Origin: Paradevosia sp036499825
Lineage (GTDB): Bacteria; Pseudomonadota; Alphaproteobacteria; Rhizobiales; Devosiaceae
Length of the DNA stretch: 64,000 nt
Assembly (NCBI GenBank): GCA_036499825.1
Contig: DASYCZ010000055.1
Span: 1 to 64,000, forward strand
Direction of reading: 5' to 3'
The position numbers and the translations under genes were made by a program. The notes below the pieces were generated by a model. That model saw only the letters and a program-made list of their open reading frames with translations, ran no database searches and was not told where the DNA came from. Positions 8,728 to 16,669 of this stretch are shown piece after piece. Each line of letters starts with the position of its first letter. Position 1 is the first letter of the stretch.

Positions 8728-10194
8728 TCACGCCACCTCCCGCTTCAGCCGCTCACCCTGCCCCGAACTTTCGAGGAAAAACCGCCGTAACAAATTCTGC
8801 GCTGCCAGCAGCCGGTATTCGGCACTGGCCCGCATATCGCTGATCGGCTGATAATCCTCGCCGACCGCCGCGAGCCCATGCTCAAGCGTCTCCAGTGTCC
8901 AGGGCCGCCCAACCAGCGCTTCCTCCACCGCCCTGGCCCGCTTCGGTGTCGCAGCCATGCCGCCGAAGGCGATGCGCGCCATGCCGACCAGTCCGGCGTC
9001 GTTGATGAACAGCCGGAACGCCCCGCACAGGGCCGAAATATCCTCGTCCTTGCGCTTGCTCACCTTGTAGCAGGCGAAATGTTCGTCCTTGGGCAGCGAC
9101 GGTATCGTCACGCTCTCCACGAACTCACCCTTCTGCCGATCCTGCTTGCCATAGGCGATGAAGTAATTCTTGAGCTTCACCACCCGTCGCTCCTGCCCCT
9201 TGCGCAGCGTGATCGAGGCACCCAGCGCAATCAGTGGTGGCGGCGTGTCGCCGATGGGCGAACCATTGGCGATGTTGCCGCCGATGGTTCCGGCATTGCG
9301 TACCTGTTCGCCGCCGATCCGATTCCAAAGCTCCCCCAGCGCCGGAAAATGCCTGACAATCGCCGCCGTCGCCTCGCTATAGGTTACCGCCGCACCGAGC
9401 CTAAGATGGCCCGTGGTCTCTTCGATGCCATGCAGTTCATCGAGGTGCCCGATAAAGATCAGCGGCCCGATATCGCGCATGAACTTGGTGACCCAGAGCC
9501 CCACATCGGTTGCGCCCGCCACGATCGTCGCATCCGGCTCCGCCGCATAAATTCCGGCCAGGTCGTCGACACTCGCCGGCACGATGATCCGCGCCCGGCC
9601 TTCGCCCACTTCCACCCGTCTGCCGTCTCGCAACGCCTTGAGCCGCACTGTCATCGCGGCGCGTTCCGCCACCAGCGGATCGGCGCTTGCGGCTCCATAG
9701 GACGCGATCGCCTTGGCGGCCCGCACGATTGGCGAATAGCCCGTACAGCGGCAAAGATTGCCTTGCAGCGCCTTTTCGATCTCCGGCGTCGTCGGCTCCG
9801 GCTTGCGCATCCACAATGAATACAGCGACATCACGATGCCCGGCGTGCAGAATCCGCACTGGCTGCCATGATAGTCCACCATCGCCCGCTGCACCGGGTG
9901 CAGCGGCCCCGTTGCAGTCGACAGGTGTTCGATCGTCACCACATGCGTCGCATCCAGCGATCCCACAAAGATGATGCACGCCGTCACCGTCTCATAGACC
10001 AGCACATCGCCGCGCAGCCTGCCGACCAGCACCGTGCACGCCCCGCAATCCCCTTCCGCACACCCCTCCTTCGATCCCCGCAGGCGCTTGGTCAGCCGCA
10101 GGAAATCCAGCAAGGTCTGGGTCGTCGGAAGGTCGGAGAGTTCGATATCCTCATCATTGAGGACGAAACGGATGGCGGCGCGGATGTCAGACAT
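8728..10194 (-). CDS. xdhA: xanthine dehydrogenase iron-sulfur/FAD subunit XdhA
   Basis: A 488-residue small subunit with, in order, a plant-type [2Fe-2S] ferredoxin domain (cysteines in GCAEGDCGACTVLVG), a second [2Fe-2S] helical domain (CGFCTPG and CRCTGY), an FAD-binding domain (VAGATDVGLWVTK; GTIGGNIANGSPIGD) and a CO-dehydrogenase flavoprotein C-terminal domain. It passes electrons from the molybdenum site in XdhB to NAD+. I use the ATG at 10192-10194 (MSDIRAAIRF); the frame continues upstream but that part is translated repeat sequence. Confidence 0.95.
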   Translation of the reverse strand: MSDIRAAIRFVLNDEDIELSDLPTTQTLLDFLRLTKRLRGSKEGCAEGDCGACTVLVGRLRGDVLVYETVTACIIFVGSLDATHVVTIEHLSTATGPLHPVQRAMVDYHGSQCGFCTPGIVMSLYSLWMRKPEPTTPEIEKALQGNLCRCTGYSPIVRAAKAIASYGAASADPLVAERAAMTVRLKALRDGRRVEVGEGRARIIVPASVDDLAGIYAAEPDATIVAGATDVGLWVTKFMRDIGPLIFIGHLDELHGIEETTGHLRLGAAVTYSEATAAIVRHFPALGELWNRIGGEQVRNAGTIGGNIANGSPIGDTPPPLIALGASITLRKGQERRVVKLKNYFIAYGKQDRQKGEFVESVTIPSLPKDEHFACYKVSKRKDEDISALCGAFRLFINDAGLVGMARIAFGGMAATPKRARAVEEALVGRPWTLETLEHGLAAVGEDYQPISDMRASAEYRLLAAQNLLRRFFLESSGQGERLKREVA

Positions 10195-10200
10195 CGCAAG

Positions 10201-10325
10201 CCTCCTCATCCGGCGCTTCGCGCCACCTTCTCCCACAGGGGAAAAAGGAGTCGACTGCCAAACTCTCGGCCCTATCGCCCTTTCCCCTTGAGGGAGAGGG
10301 TGCCCGAAGGGAGGGTGAGGGGGGT
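10201..10325. repeat. palindromic MITE-like intergenic element (copy B)
   Basis: Between xdhA and uraH lie two inverted arms of about 43 bases, near 10201-10244 and 10281-10325. They share CCTCAYCC, CTTCG, CACCYTCTCCC and AGGGGAAA blocks, one arm being an imperfect reverse complement of the other, with a spacer of about 36 bases. The element would fold into a long hairpin in the operon transcript. It is the typical GC-rich dispersed palindrome of Hyphomicrobiales; no coding role seen. Confidence 0.65.
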
Positions 10326-10347
10326 TCGACGTCAAGCACCGCGCGCA

Positions 10348-10704
10348 TCAGCTCCCCCGATACGTCGAATACGCAAACGGCGAAACCAGCAGCGGAACAT
10401 GATAGTGGGCCGCCTCGCTCATCGTGAACCGCACCGGTACCACGTCGAGGAATGGCGTCTTCAAGTCGACGCCCAGCCGCTCAAAATACTGCCCGACATG
10501 AAAATTCAATTCGAACGCGCCCGGATGGAAACGGTCGCCCTCCAGCAGGGGCTGGTCGACCCGCCCGTCAGCATTGGTAAACGTCGACAGCACATGATGG
10601 CTGTGGTCACCGTGCATCGTCAGTAGATCGAGCCGCATGCCGGCGGCGGGCCTGCCATGCATGGTGTCCAGGACATGGGTCGTCAAGCGACCGGAACCGG
10701 CCAT
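10348..10704 (-). CDS. uraH: 5-hydroxyisourate hydrolase
   Basis: A 118-residue transthyretin-like enzyme that hydrolyses 5-hydroxyisourate to OHCU, the step after PuuD. It starts with LTTHVLDTMHGRPAAGM (catalytic His region), contains the FHVGQYF segment and ends in the diagnostic C-terminal YRGS tetrapeptide. Length equals the family norm (110-120). It is the first gene of the leftward purine run and lies divergent to the allantoinase fusion gene across a 171-base shared promoter region. Confidence 0.95.
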   Translation of the reverse strand: MAGSGRLTTHVLDTMHGRPAAGMRLDLLTMHGDHSHHVLSTFTNADGRVDQPLLEGDRFHPGAFELNFHVGQYFERLGVDLKTPFLDVVPVRFTMSEAAHYHVPLLVSPFAYSTYRGS

Positions 10705-10875
10705 AAGATCTCCTTGCCTAAGCCAGGGGCAATCCGAAGCAGTGATCGGATATTGCGCACCACCCGACTATCGACAAAAAGTAACCGGGTTTAAAGGGGG
10801 ATCATTGCGGTTTTTTACCAATTGGTCCATTTTTCTGCCCACTCTCGTCTCACTGTTCAATCAACGAGTTCGTTC
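10705..10875. promoter_or_regulatory. divergent promoter region with ACCAATTGGT palindrome
   Basis: This 171-base region separates uraH (leftward) from the puuE-uraD fusion (rightward). It is AT-richer than its surroundings and contains the perfect 10-bp palindrome ACCAATTGGT at 10817-10826, flanked by T-tracts and followed by CCA. The palindrome sits about 50 bases before the rightward start codon and is a good operator candidate for a GntR- or LysR-like regulator not present in the window. No promoter boxes assigned with certainty. Confidence 0.45.
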
Positions 10876-12291
10876 ATGCGCTACCCTCGCAACATGCAAG
10901 GCTACGGAGCCAACCCGCCCCATGCCAACTGGCCGGGCGGCGCCCATGTGGCGGTGCAGTTCGTGCTCAACTACGAAGAGGGCGGCGAGAACAACATCCT
11001 CCACGGTGACGCCGCCTCGGAGGCCTTCCTGGTCGACGTGATCGGGGCCGCGCCCTGGCCGGGCCTGCGCCACTGGAACGTCGAATCCATGTACGAATAT
11101 GGAGCCCGCGCCGGCTTCTGGCGGCTCCATCGCCTGTTTGCCGGACATCGGATCCCCGTCACCGTCTATGGCGTCGCCACGGCCCTGATGCGCGCGCCCG
11201 AACAGCTCGCCGCCATGCAGGCCGCCGGTTGGGAGATCGCCAGCCACGGCTATAAATGGGTCGAGCACAAGGATATGCCGCCCGACGTCGAGCGGCAGCA
11301 GATCCGCGATGCCATTCACCTCCACACCCTGGCCACCGGGCAGCGCCCCACCGGCTGGTACACCGGCCGGTCTTCGCTCAACACCGTCGACCTCGTCTCG
11401 GAGGAAGGCGGCTTCGAATATGTCTCCGACACCTATGACGACGACCTGCCTTACTGGCGGGTCCACAAGGACCGCCCGCAACTGATCATTCCCTATACGC
11501 TTTCCGCCAATGACATGCGCTTCGTCACCGCCTCGGGCTTTGACAATGGCCAGGCCTATTTTGAGTTCCTCAGGGATAGTTTCGACTGCCTTTATGCCGA
11601 GGGCGAAGCCGGCTCGCCCAAGATGATGAGCATTGGCCTGCACTGCCGGCTCGTCGGCCAGCCCGGCCGCTTCATGGGCCTCAAGCGCTTTGTCGACTAT
11701 ATTCGCGCCAGGGACAGGGTCTGGATCGCCAGCCGCGTCGACATCGCCCGCCACTGGGCCGCCGAACACCCCTACGTCAAGCCGGCGCTCATGCCCTCGC
11801 AGATGGACAAGCCCGCATTCGTCGAAAAATTCGGCTCCATCTTCGAGCATTCGTCCTGGATCGCCGAGCGCGCCTGGGACGGTGAGCTGGGCGCCGTCAA
11901 CGACACCGCCATAGGCCTCCATTTCGCGCTACGCACGCAATTCCGCGCCTCGAGCGAGGCCGAACGTCATGCCGTGCTGCGCGCCCATCCCGATCTCGCC
12001 GGCAAGCTCGCCGCTGCTCGCCGCCTGACTGAAGCCTCGACCGTCGAACAGGCCTCCGCCGGCCTCGATGCCCTGACCGATATGGAGCGCGAAAAGTTCT
12101 CCCACCTCAACGGTGCCTATACGGCCCGCTTCGGCTTCCCCTTCATCATCGCCGTGCGCGATCACTCCAAGGCGGAAATCCTCGACGCCTTCGAGCGCCG
12201 GCTGGGCAACAGCCACGAGACGGAGTTTCTCACCGCCTGCGCCCAGGTGGAGCGCATCGCCCTGCTCCGCCTCAAGGCGCTGCTGGACTAA
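10876..12291 (+). CDS. puuE: bifunctional allantoinase (PuuE type) / OHCU decarboxylase (UraD) fusion
   Basis: A 471-residue two-domain protein. Residues 1 to about 300 are a polysaccharide-deacetylase-fold allantoinase of the PuuE type (MRYPRNMQGYG, HWNVESMYEYGARAG, ASHGYKWVEH, SIGLHCRLVGQPGR), which opens allantoin to allantoate without metal-amidohydrolase motifs. Residues about 310-470 are OHCU decarboxylase, with the catalytic HPDLAG at 371-376 and a C-terminal FPFIIAVRDHSK. The decarboxylase makes S-allantoin, the substrate of the first domain. I use the ATG at 10876; an upstream in-frame start at 10822 would add 18 residues with no family likeness. No separate uraD gene is present in the window. 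Confidence 0.93.
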   Translation: MRYPRNMQGYGANPPHANWPGGAHVAVQFVLNYEEGGENNILHGDAASEAFLVDVIGAAPWPGLRHWNVESMYEYGARAGFWRLHRLFAGHRIPVTVYGVATALMRAPEQLAAMQAAGWEIASHGYKWVEHKDMPPDVERQQIRDAIHLHTLATGQRPTGWYTGRSSLNTVDLVSEEGGFEYVSDTYDDDLPYWRVHKDRPQLIIPYTLSANDMRFVTASGFDNGQAYFEFLRDSFDCLYAEGEAGSPKMMSIGLHCRLVGQPGRFMGLKRFVDYIRARDRVWIASRVDIARHWAAEHPYVKPALMPSQMDKPAFVEKFGSIFEHSSWIAERAWDGELGAVNDTAIGLHFALRTQFRASSEAERHAVLRAHPDLAGKLAAARRLTEASTVEQASAGLDALTDMEREKFSHLNGAYTARFGFPFIIAVRDHSKAEILDAFERRLGNSHETEFLTACAQVERIALLRLKALLD

Positions 12292-12296
12292 CCGCG

Positions 12297-12449
12297 TCAG
12301 CCGAAGAAAGTCTCGCTGTCGTCGGTCGCCTCGTCCTCTTCTCCATAACGCAAGAGCAGCAACAGAAACGCGAAGAGGGCGAGCCAGGGCAAATAGGCCT
12401 GAACCCAGTCATGCGGCACGGTGTCGATATGGGTCTGGAACTCGTACAT
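12297..12449 (-). CDS. small single-span membrane protein, 50 residues
   Basis: An unrecognised 50-residue protein starting MYEFQTHIDTVPHDWVQAYL, with one hydrophobic helix at about residues 20-33 (PWLALFAFLLLLL) and an acidic tail (GEEDEATDDSE) ending FFG. The short amphipathic head, single span and strongly acidic tail look like a real small membrane protein, not chance reading. It converges on the allantoinase fusion, six bases from its stop. A GAGGGA lies immediately before the ATG. Function unknown. Confidence 0.55.
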   Translation of the reverse strand: MYEFQTHIDTVPHDWVQAYLPWLALFAFLLLLLRYGEEDEATDDSETFFG

Positions 12450-12511
12450 TCCCTCATCATAGCGACCAATGCTTACGGTTTCGGTAACGCTAATGCGACC
12501 TTAACTGCGCG

Positions 12512-12964
12512 TTACTTGTAAAATCCCTCGCGCAGATTGATGCCGTGTTCGGCATAGACTTTCAGCGCGCACAGCATGCCGGTCCACCCCTCGCAATTGC
12601 CGAAGGCCGCCTTCATGCCCTTCTCGCCCTCGCGCCAGCCGGCTTCGGAAATTCGCACCAGCGTCCGCCCGTCCTCCAGCCCCTCGAACGTCATCGTCAC
12701 CGTGGTGTCATAGGCTGGGCCACCATCGGGCGCCGCCGCCCAGCGCAGCACGATCTCCTTGTCCTTCACCACGCGCTCCACCTTTACGGGAAACGCGCCG
12801 GGAAAATCGGCGAAATCCCACGTCACCGTCACGCCCGTCTCCAGTCGTCCCTTGGCGCCACCCGTGGTGAAATATTCCGATAGTTGCTTGGGCTCGACCA
12901 CCGCCTCGAACACTTCCGAGACCGGCTTGGCGATCCGTCCGCTGACATTGAATTCATAAGCCAT
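12512..12964 (-). CDS. SRPBCC (AHSA1/START-like) domain protein
   Basis: A 150-residue helix-grip protein of the AHSA1/SRPBCC superfamily: FNVSGRIAKPVSEVFEAVVEPKQLSEYF at the start (core KPVSEVFEAVVEPKQLSEYF), a central W/F beta region (VTWDFADFPGAFPV) and a long C-terminal helix (GEKGMKAAFGNCEGWTG). Ligand unknown. It lies divergent to an ArsR-type regulator, a very common pairing in which the regulator represses the SRPBCC gene. ATG at 12962-12964 has a GAGGGGG ribosome site. Confidence 0.88.
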   Translation of the reverse strand: MAYEFNVSGRIAKPVSEVFEAVVEPKQLSEYFTTGGAKGRLETGVTVTWDFADFPGAFPVKVERVVKDKEIVLRWAAAPDGGPAYDTTVTMTFEGLEDGRTLVRISEAGWREGEKGMKAAFGNCEGWTGMLCALKVYAEHGINLREGFYK

Positions 12965-12997
12965 TTTGGCCCCCTCGCGCTTGACTGCCAAAACCAT

Positions 12998-13017
12998 ATG
13001 TTATAAAAACATAACAT
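12998..13017. promoter_or_regulatory. probable ArsR operator (ATGTTAT-N6-ATAACAT)
   Basis: A perfect 7-bp inverted repeat with a 6-base AT spacer lies in the 51-base gap between the divergent SRPBCC gene and the ArsR gene, and its right arm overlaps the regulator's ATG (13016-13018). AT-rich inverted repeats of this form are typical ArsR/SmtB-family operators, so autoregulation and control of the SRPBCC gene are likely. Confidence 0.7.
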
Positions 13018-13348
13018 GTCAACCGAAGACGAAAACGACACCACCTTCAAGGCCTTGAGCCATCGAGTGCGGCGCCGCCTGCTCGACCTCCTGAAGTCCG
13101 AGCCGCGCACCACCGGGATGCTTTGCGACCTCATGCCCGAGCTCGACCGCTGCACCGTCATGCAGCACCTGCGGGTGCTGGAAGAGGCCGGCCTCATCAT
13201 CGTCGAACGCCGCGGCCGCGAGCGTTGGAACCATCTTGACGCCCTGCCGATCCATGCCATTCACGAACGCTGGATCGGTCCTTACGCCGCCTATGCGGCC
13301 TCCATGCTGGCGCGCCTCCAGCGCCAGGCCGAGAACTCGCCCGCATGA
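13016..13348 (+). CDS. ArsR-family transcriptional regulator
   Basis: A 110-residue winged-helix protein: FKALSHRVRRRLLDLLKSEPRTTGMLC, then the recognition helix region RCTVMQHLRVLEEAGLIIVERRGRERW (core MQHLRVLEEAGLI). No metal-binding Cys/His cluster of the arsenic or zinc sensors is apparent (only C37 and C45 region cysteines), so it belongs to the non-metal group paired with SRPBCC proteins. It is transcribed divergently from its SRPBCC partner. Confidence 0.9.
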   Translation: MSTEDENDTTFKALSHRVRRRLLDLLKSEPRTTGMLCDLMPELDRCTVMQHLRVLEEAGLIIVERRGRERWNHLDALPIHAIHERWIGPYAAYAASMLARLQRQAENSPA

Positions 13349-13417
13349 GCTTGCCCATGGCTTCGCGCCGCGCGAGGCTCTAGTCTCGTTCTCGAATCTC
13401 ATTGACGATGCGAAGCC

Positions 13418-14248
13418 ATGGCCAACACCACCTACGCCACGCCCCCCGCCGGCCTGCCGCCGCAGACCGCCCTTCACACCGGCCGCGCCGTTTTCACCGA
13501 GGCCTATGCGGTCATCCCGCATGGCGTTATGCGCGACATCGTCACCTCCTTCCTGCCGCATTGGCGCGACACTCGCGCCTGGATCATCGCCCGCCCGCTA
13601 TCCGGATTTTCGGAAACCTTCGCCCAATACATCATGGAAGTTGCTCCCGGGGGCGGTAGCGACAGCCCGGAACCCGACCCAACCGCCGAAGGCGTCCTCT
13701 TTGTCATCAGCGGTGAAGCCACCCTCGTGATCGATGGCACGAGGCACCGTCTTGCTCCCGGCGGCTACGCTTTCCTGCCCCCCGGCCACACCTGGACGCT
13801 CGTCAACCACGGTGCCGTTCCCGCCACCTTCCATTGGGTCCGCAAGCGCTATGAAGCCGTTCACGGCATCGAAACGCCGCCGGCCTTCGTCACCAACGAA
13901 CGGGATACGCCGATCCGCTGGATGCCCGGCACCCAGGATCGCTGGGGCACCACCCGCTTTGTCGATCCCGCCGATCTGCGCCACGACATGCATGTCAACA
14001 TCGTCACCCTAGAGCCGGGTGCGTCGATCCCCTTCGAGGAAACCCATGTCATGGAGCATGGCCTCTACGTGCTCGAGGGCAAGGCCGTCTATCGTCTCAA
14101 CCGCGACTGGGTGGAGGTGGAGGCCGGTGATTTCATGTGGCTGCGCGCCTTCTGCCCGCAAGCCTGCTACGCTGGCGGCCCCGGCCGCTTCCGTTATCTG
14201 CTCTACAAGGACGTCAATCGTCACGTGCAATTGAGCCCGCCGCGATGA
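13418..14248 (+). CDS. (S)-ureidoglycine aminohydrolase, bicupin
   Basis: A 276-residue double cupin of the AllE/UGHY type, which releases ammonia from S-ureidoglycine to give S-ureidoglycolate. The first cupin (about 60-130) contains EGVLFVISGEATLVIDG; the second (about 190-265) has the metal-site segment EETHVMEHGLYVLEG with H/E ligands and AGDFMWLRAFCPQACYAGG. Its stop overlaps the allA start (ATGA), so the two consecutive pathway steps are translationally coupled. Sometimes annotated only as bicupin or as ylbA-like; the neighbour makes the specific function likely. Confidence 0.9.
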   Translation: MANTTYATPPAGLPPQTALHTGRAVFTEAYAVIPHGVMRDIVTSFLPHWRDTRAWIIARPLSGFSETFAQYIMEVAPGGGSDSPEPDPTAEGVLFVISGEATLVIDGTRHRLAPGGYAFLPPGHTWTLVNHGAVPATFHWVRKRYEAVHGIETPPAFVTNERDTPIRWMPGTQDRWGTTRFVDPADLRHDMHVNIVTLEPGASIPFEETHVMEHGLYVLEGKAVYRLNRDWVEVEAGDFMWLRAFCPQACYAGGPGRFRYLLYKDVNRHVQLSPPR

Positions 14249-14742
14249 GCCGATCGCTCATCGCCGAACCGCTGACCGCCGCGGCCTTCGCCCCTTTCGG
14301 CCAGGTGATCCAATTGGCCGGGGCGCACCACTACCCCATCAATGCCGGCATGACCGAACGCTACCACGACCTGGCCCGCATCGAGTTGGGCGGCGCCAAT
14401 GCGCGCCCGCTGCTCTCCATCTTCCGCGGACAGCCCTATGCCTTGCCGCACGAATTCACCCTCGTCGAACGCCATCCCTTCGGCAGCCAGGCCTTCTACC
14501 CGCTGTCCGACCGGCCATTTCTCGTTATCGTCGCGCCCCACGCGGATGGCGGGCCCGCGACGCCCCGCGCCTTCCTCACCACACCGCATCAGGGCGTCAA
14601 CATCGCCATGAATACCTGGCATGGCGTGCTCACTCCGCTCGGTGCGGTGTCTGATTTCCTCGTCATCGATCGCGGCGGCGATGGCGTCAATCTCGAGGAA
14701 TTCCACTACCTGATGCCCTGGCGGGTTGTCGCAAGTACTTGA
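14245..14742 (+). CDS. allA: ureidoglycolate lyase
   Basis: A 165-residue AllA-family cupin that splits ureidoglycolate into glyoxylate and urea. Family segments are LTAAAFAPFGQVI at the start, the ERHPFGSQAFYPL motif, and NTWHGVLTPLGAVSDFLVIDR near the end. Length matches the family (160-170). The ATG at 14245 lies within the ureidoglycine aminohydrolase stop. It completes the route from purines to glyoxylate in this island. Confidence 0.92.
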   Translation: MSRSLIAEPLTAAAFAPFGQVIQLAGAHHYPINAGMTERYHDLARIELGGANARPLLSIFRGQPYALPHEFTLVERHPFGSQAFYPLSDRPFLVIVAPHADGGPATPRAFLTTPHQGVNIAMNTWHGVLTPLGAVSDFLVIDRGGDGVNLEEFHYLMPWRVVAST

Positions 14743-14906
14743 AGTCTTTACCTAAGCACACAAACACTGTCGCATGATTGCAGCATTTGCTGCATAATCT
14801 GCCGCGATCGCATAGACTGACGCCTGTCGAGATTCAGCCCGAGCTGGCGCGAATGTCGACTTGCGCCAGCGCGACCAGCATCAAGAGTGTCACTCGGGGA
14901 GTGAGC

Positions 14907-15749
14907 ATGATTGCGCGCGTCAAACTGCTGTTTCAAAGCGTCGCCATCGGCCTCGCGTTCATCGCGCTGACCGGTATCGCGGCAGCTGCACCCATCTCGA
15001 TCAGCGGGCAGGTTACTTATCGTGAACGCCTGGCCCTGCCACCGGACGCGGTGCTCAGTGTCCGCCTGCTCGACGTGTCGCTGGCTGATGCCCGCGCCAT
15101 CGTCCATGCCGAGGCACGCCTGCCCGGCCCGGGTCAGGTGCCGCTCAACTTCTCGCTCAATTTCGATGACAAGGTCATCGTCCCCAACCATAACTACGCC
15201 CTGCAGGCCCGTATCATGACGGGCGGCAAGCTGCTGTTCCTCAACACCACGCACTACCCGGTAAAGCCGCTGGCTCCGGAAAAACCCATCTCCATCGTGG
15301 TCGATCTGGTGGGCCAGGTGAACACGGCGCCCACCACGCCGCCGGTGGCCACCGCCCCCGAACCCAAATCCCCGCCGCCTGCCCCTCCTGCACAGCAACA
15401 GGCCATCCCTGTCGCCGCCCTGTTCGGCATTACCTGGCATGTCGAGCGCATCAGCAACGCCGCTGTCCTGCCGGATAGCCGCACCACCATGGAACTCGCC
15501 GAGGATGGCCGCACCGGCGGCAAGGGTGGCTGCAACAATTATTTCGCCCAGGCCGAATACAACGGCACCACCATCACCTTTGGCGCCCCTGCCGCCACGC
15601 GCATGGCCTGTTCCGGCCCGGTGATGGCGCAGGAAACCCAGTTTTTCAACACCCTGGCTTTCATCCGCAGCTTTACTCTTTCCGACAACACCCTCCACTT
15701 TCTCGACGCCACCGGCGCCGAAGTGCTCGAGCTCACTCCGGCCCGATAG
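14907..15749 (+). CDS. YbaY-domain plus META/HslJ-domain envelope protein
   Basis: A 280-residue exported protein. It has an N-terminal signal peptide (basic head MIARVKLL, hydrophobic core, AAAA near residue 28), a YbaY-like beta domain at about 30-135 (ISGQVTYRERLALPPDAVLSV; FDDKVIVPNHNYALQARI), a Pro/Ala-rich linker at about 138-168 and a META (HslJ-like) domain at about 170-278 with GGCNNYF and TRMACS, whose two cysteines (209, 235) may form a disulfide. Members of both families are linked to envelope integrity and drug tolerance, without a known reaction. ATG chosen for its GGGGAG ribosome site. Confidence 0.85.
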   Translation: MIARVKLLFQSVAIGLAFIALTGIAAAAPISISGQVTYRERLALPPDAVLSVRLLDVSLADARAIVHAEARLPGPGQVPLNFSLNFDDKVIVPNHNYALQARIMTGGKLLFLNTTHYPVKPLAPEKPISIVVDLVGQVNTAPTTPPVATAPEPKSPPPAPPAQQQAIPVAALFGITWHVERISNAAVLPDSRTTMELAEDGRTGGKGGCNNYFAQAEYNGTTITFGAPAATRMACSGPVMAQETQFFNTLAFIRSFTLSDNTLHFLDATGAEVLELTPAR

Positions 15750-15751
15750 CC

Positions 15752-15880
15752 TATCCCCCTCAACGCCACCCTTCCTTGCGGGAGGGTCAGGGACGGCCCC
15801 CCGGCCAGAGGCGAGCCGGCCTCAAGCTCCCGAAGCTCTTGACGCTCCTCCCAATCCAGCTAACCCTCGCCCCATCACAT
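15752..15880. repeat. palindromic intergenic element (copy C)
   Basis: The 142-base gap before the deaminase gene carries C-rich/G-rich segments (CCCTTCCTTGCGGGAGGGTCAGGG and its loosely inverted partner further right) in the style of the elements at 639-762 and 10201-10325. Similarity is partial and judged by eye. Confidence 0.35.
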
Positions 15881-15891
15881 CCGGAGCGTTC

Positions 15892-16500
<609 letters not shown>

Positions 16501-16605
16501 GCGAACAGCCTTCCGCTCCGTCTCCAGAGGGCAAGGAGCGCGGCAAGACCTGGAGCCCCAGCTCCGGCATTCCCTTCCTTGGGGTGTGGGCCGCAACACC
16601 CTCGC

Positions 16606-16631
16606 GGAACCCATCCTTCCCTTCGCGCATT
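16606..16631 (+). promoter_or_regulatory. possible EcfG (general stress) promoter before otsB
   Basis: GGAAC at 16606-16610, a 17-base spacer, then CATT at 16628-16631, 38 bases before the otsB start. The -35 box is exact; the -10 box differs from CGTT in one base, as does the one before nepR in this window. Trehalose synthesis under stress-sigma control is known in related bacteria, but this site is weaker than the others listed. Confidence 0.4.
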
Positions 16632-16669
16632 ACCGTCACGTCCCTGCAGCAGCAAACGAGGCTATCGTC

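Noticed and set aside
12272..12469. A 65-codon frame (Cys/Ser-rich) overlapping the small membrane protein
   Set aside because: The alternative frame at 12297-12449 has a clear hydrophobic helix and acidic tail; the other has random-like composition.
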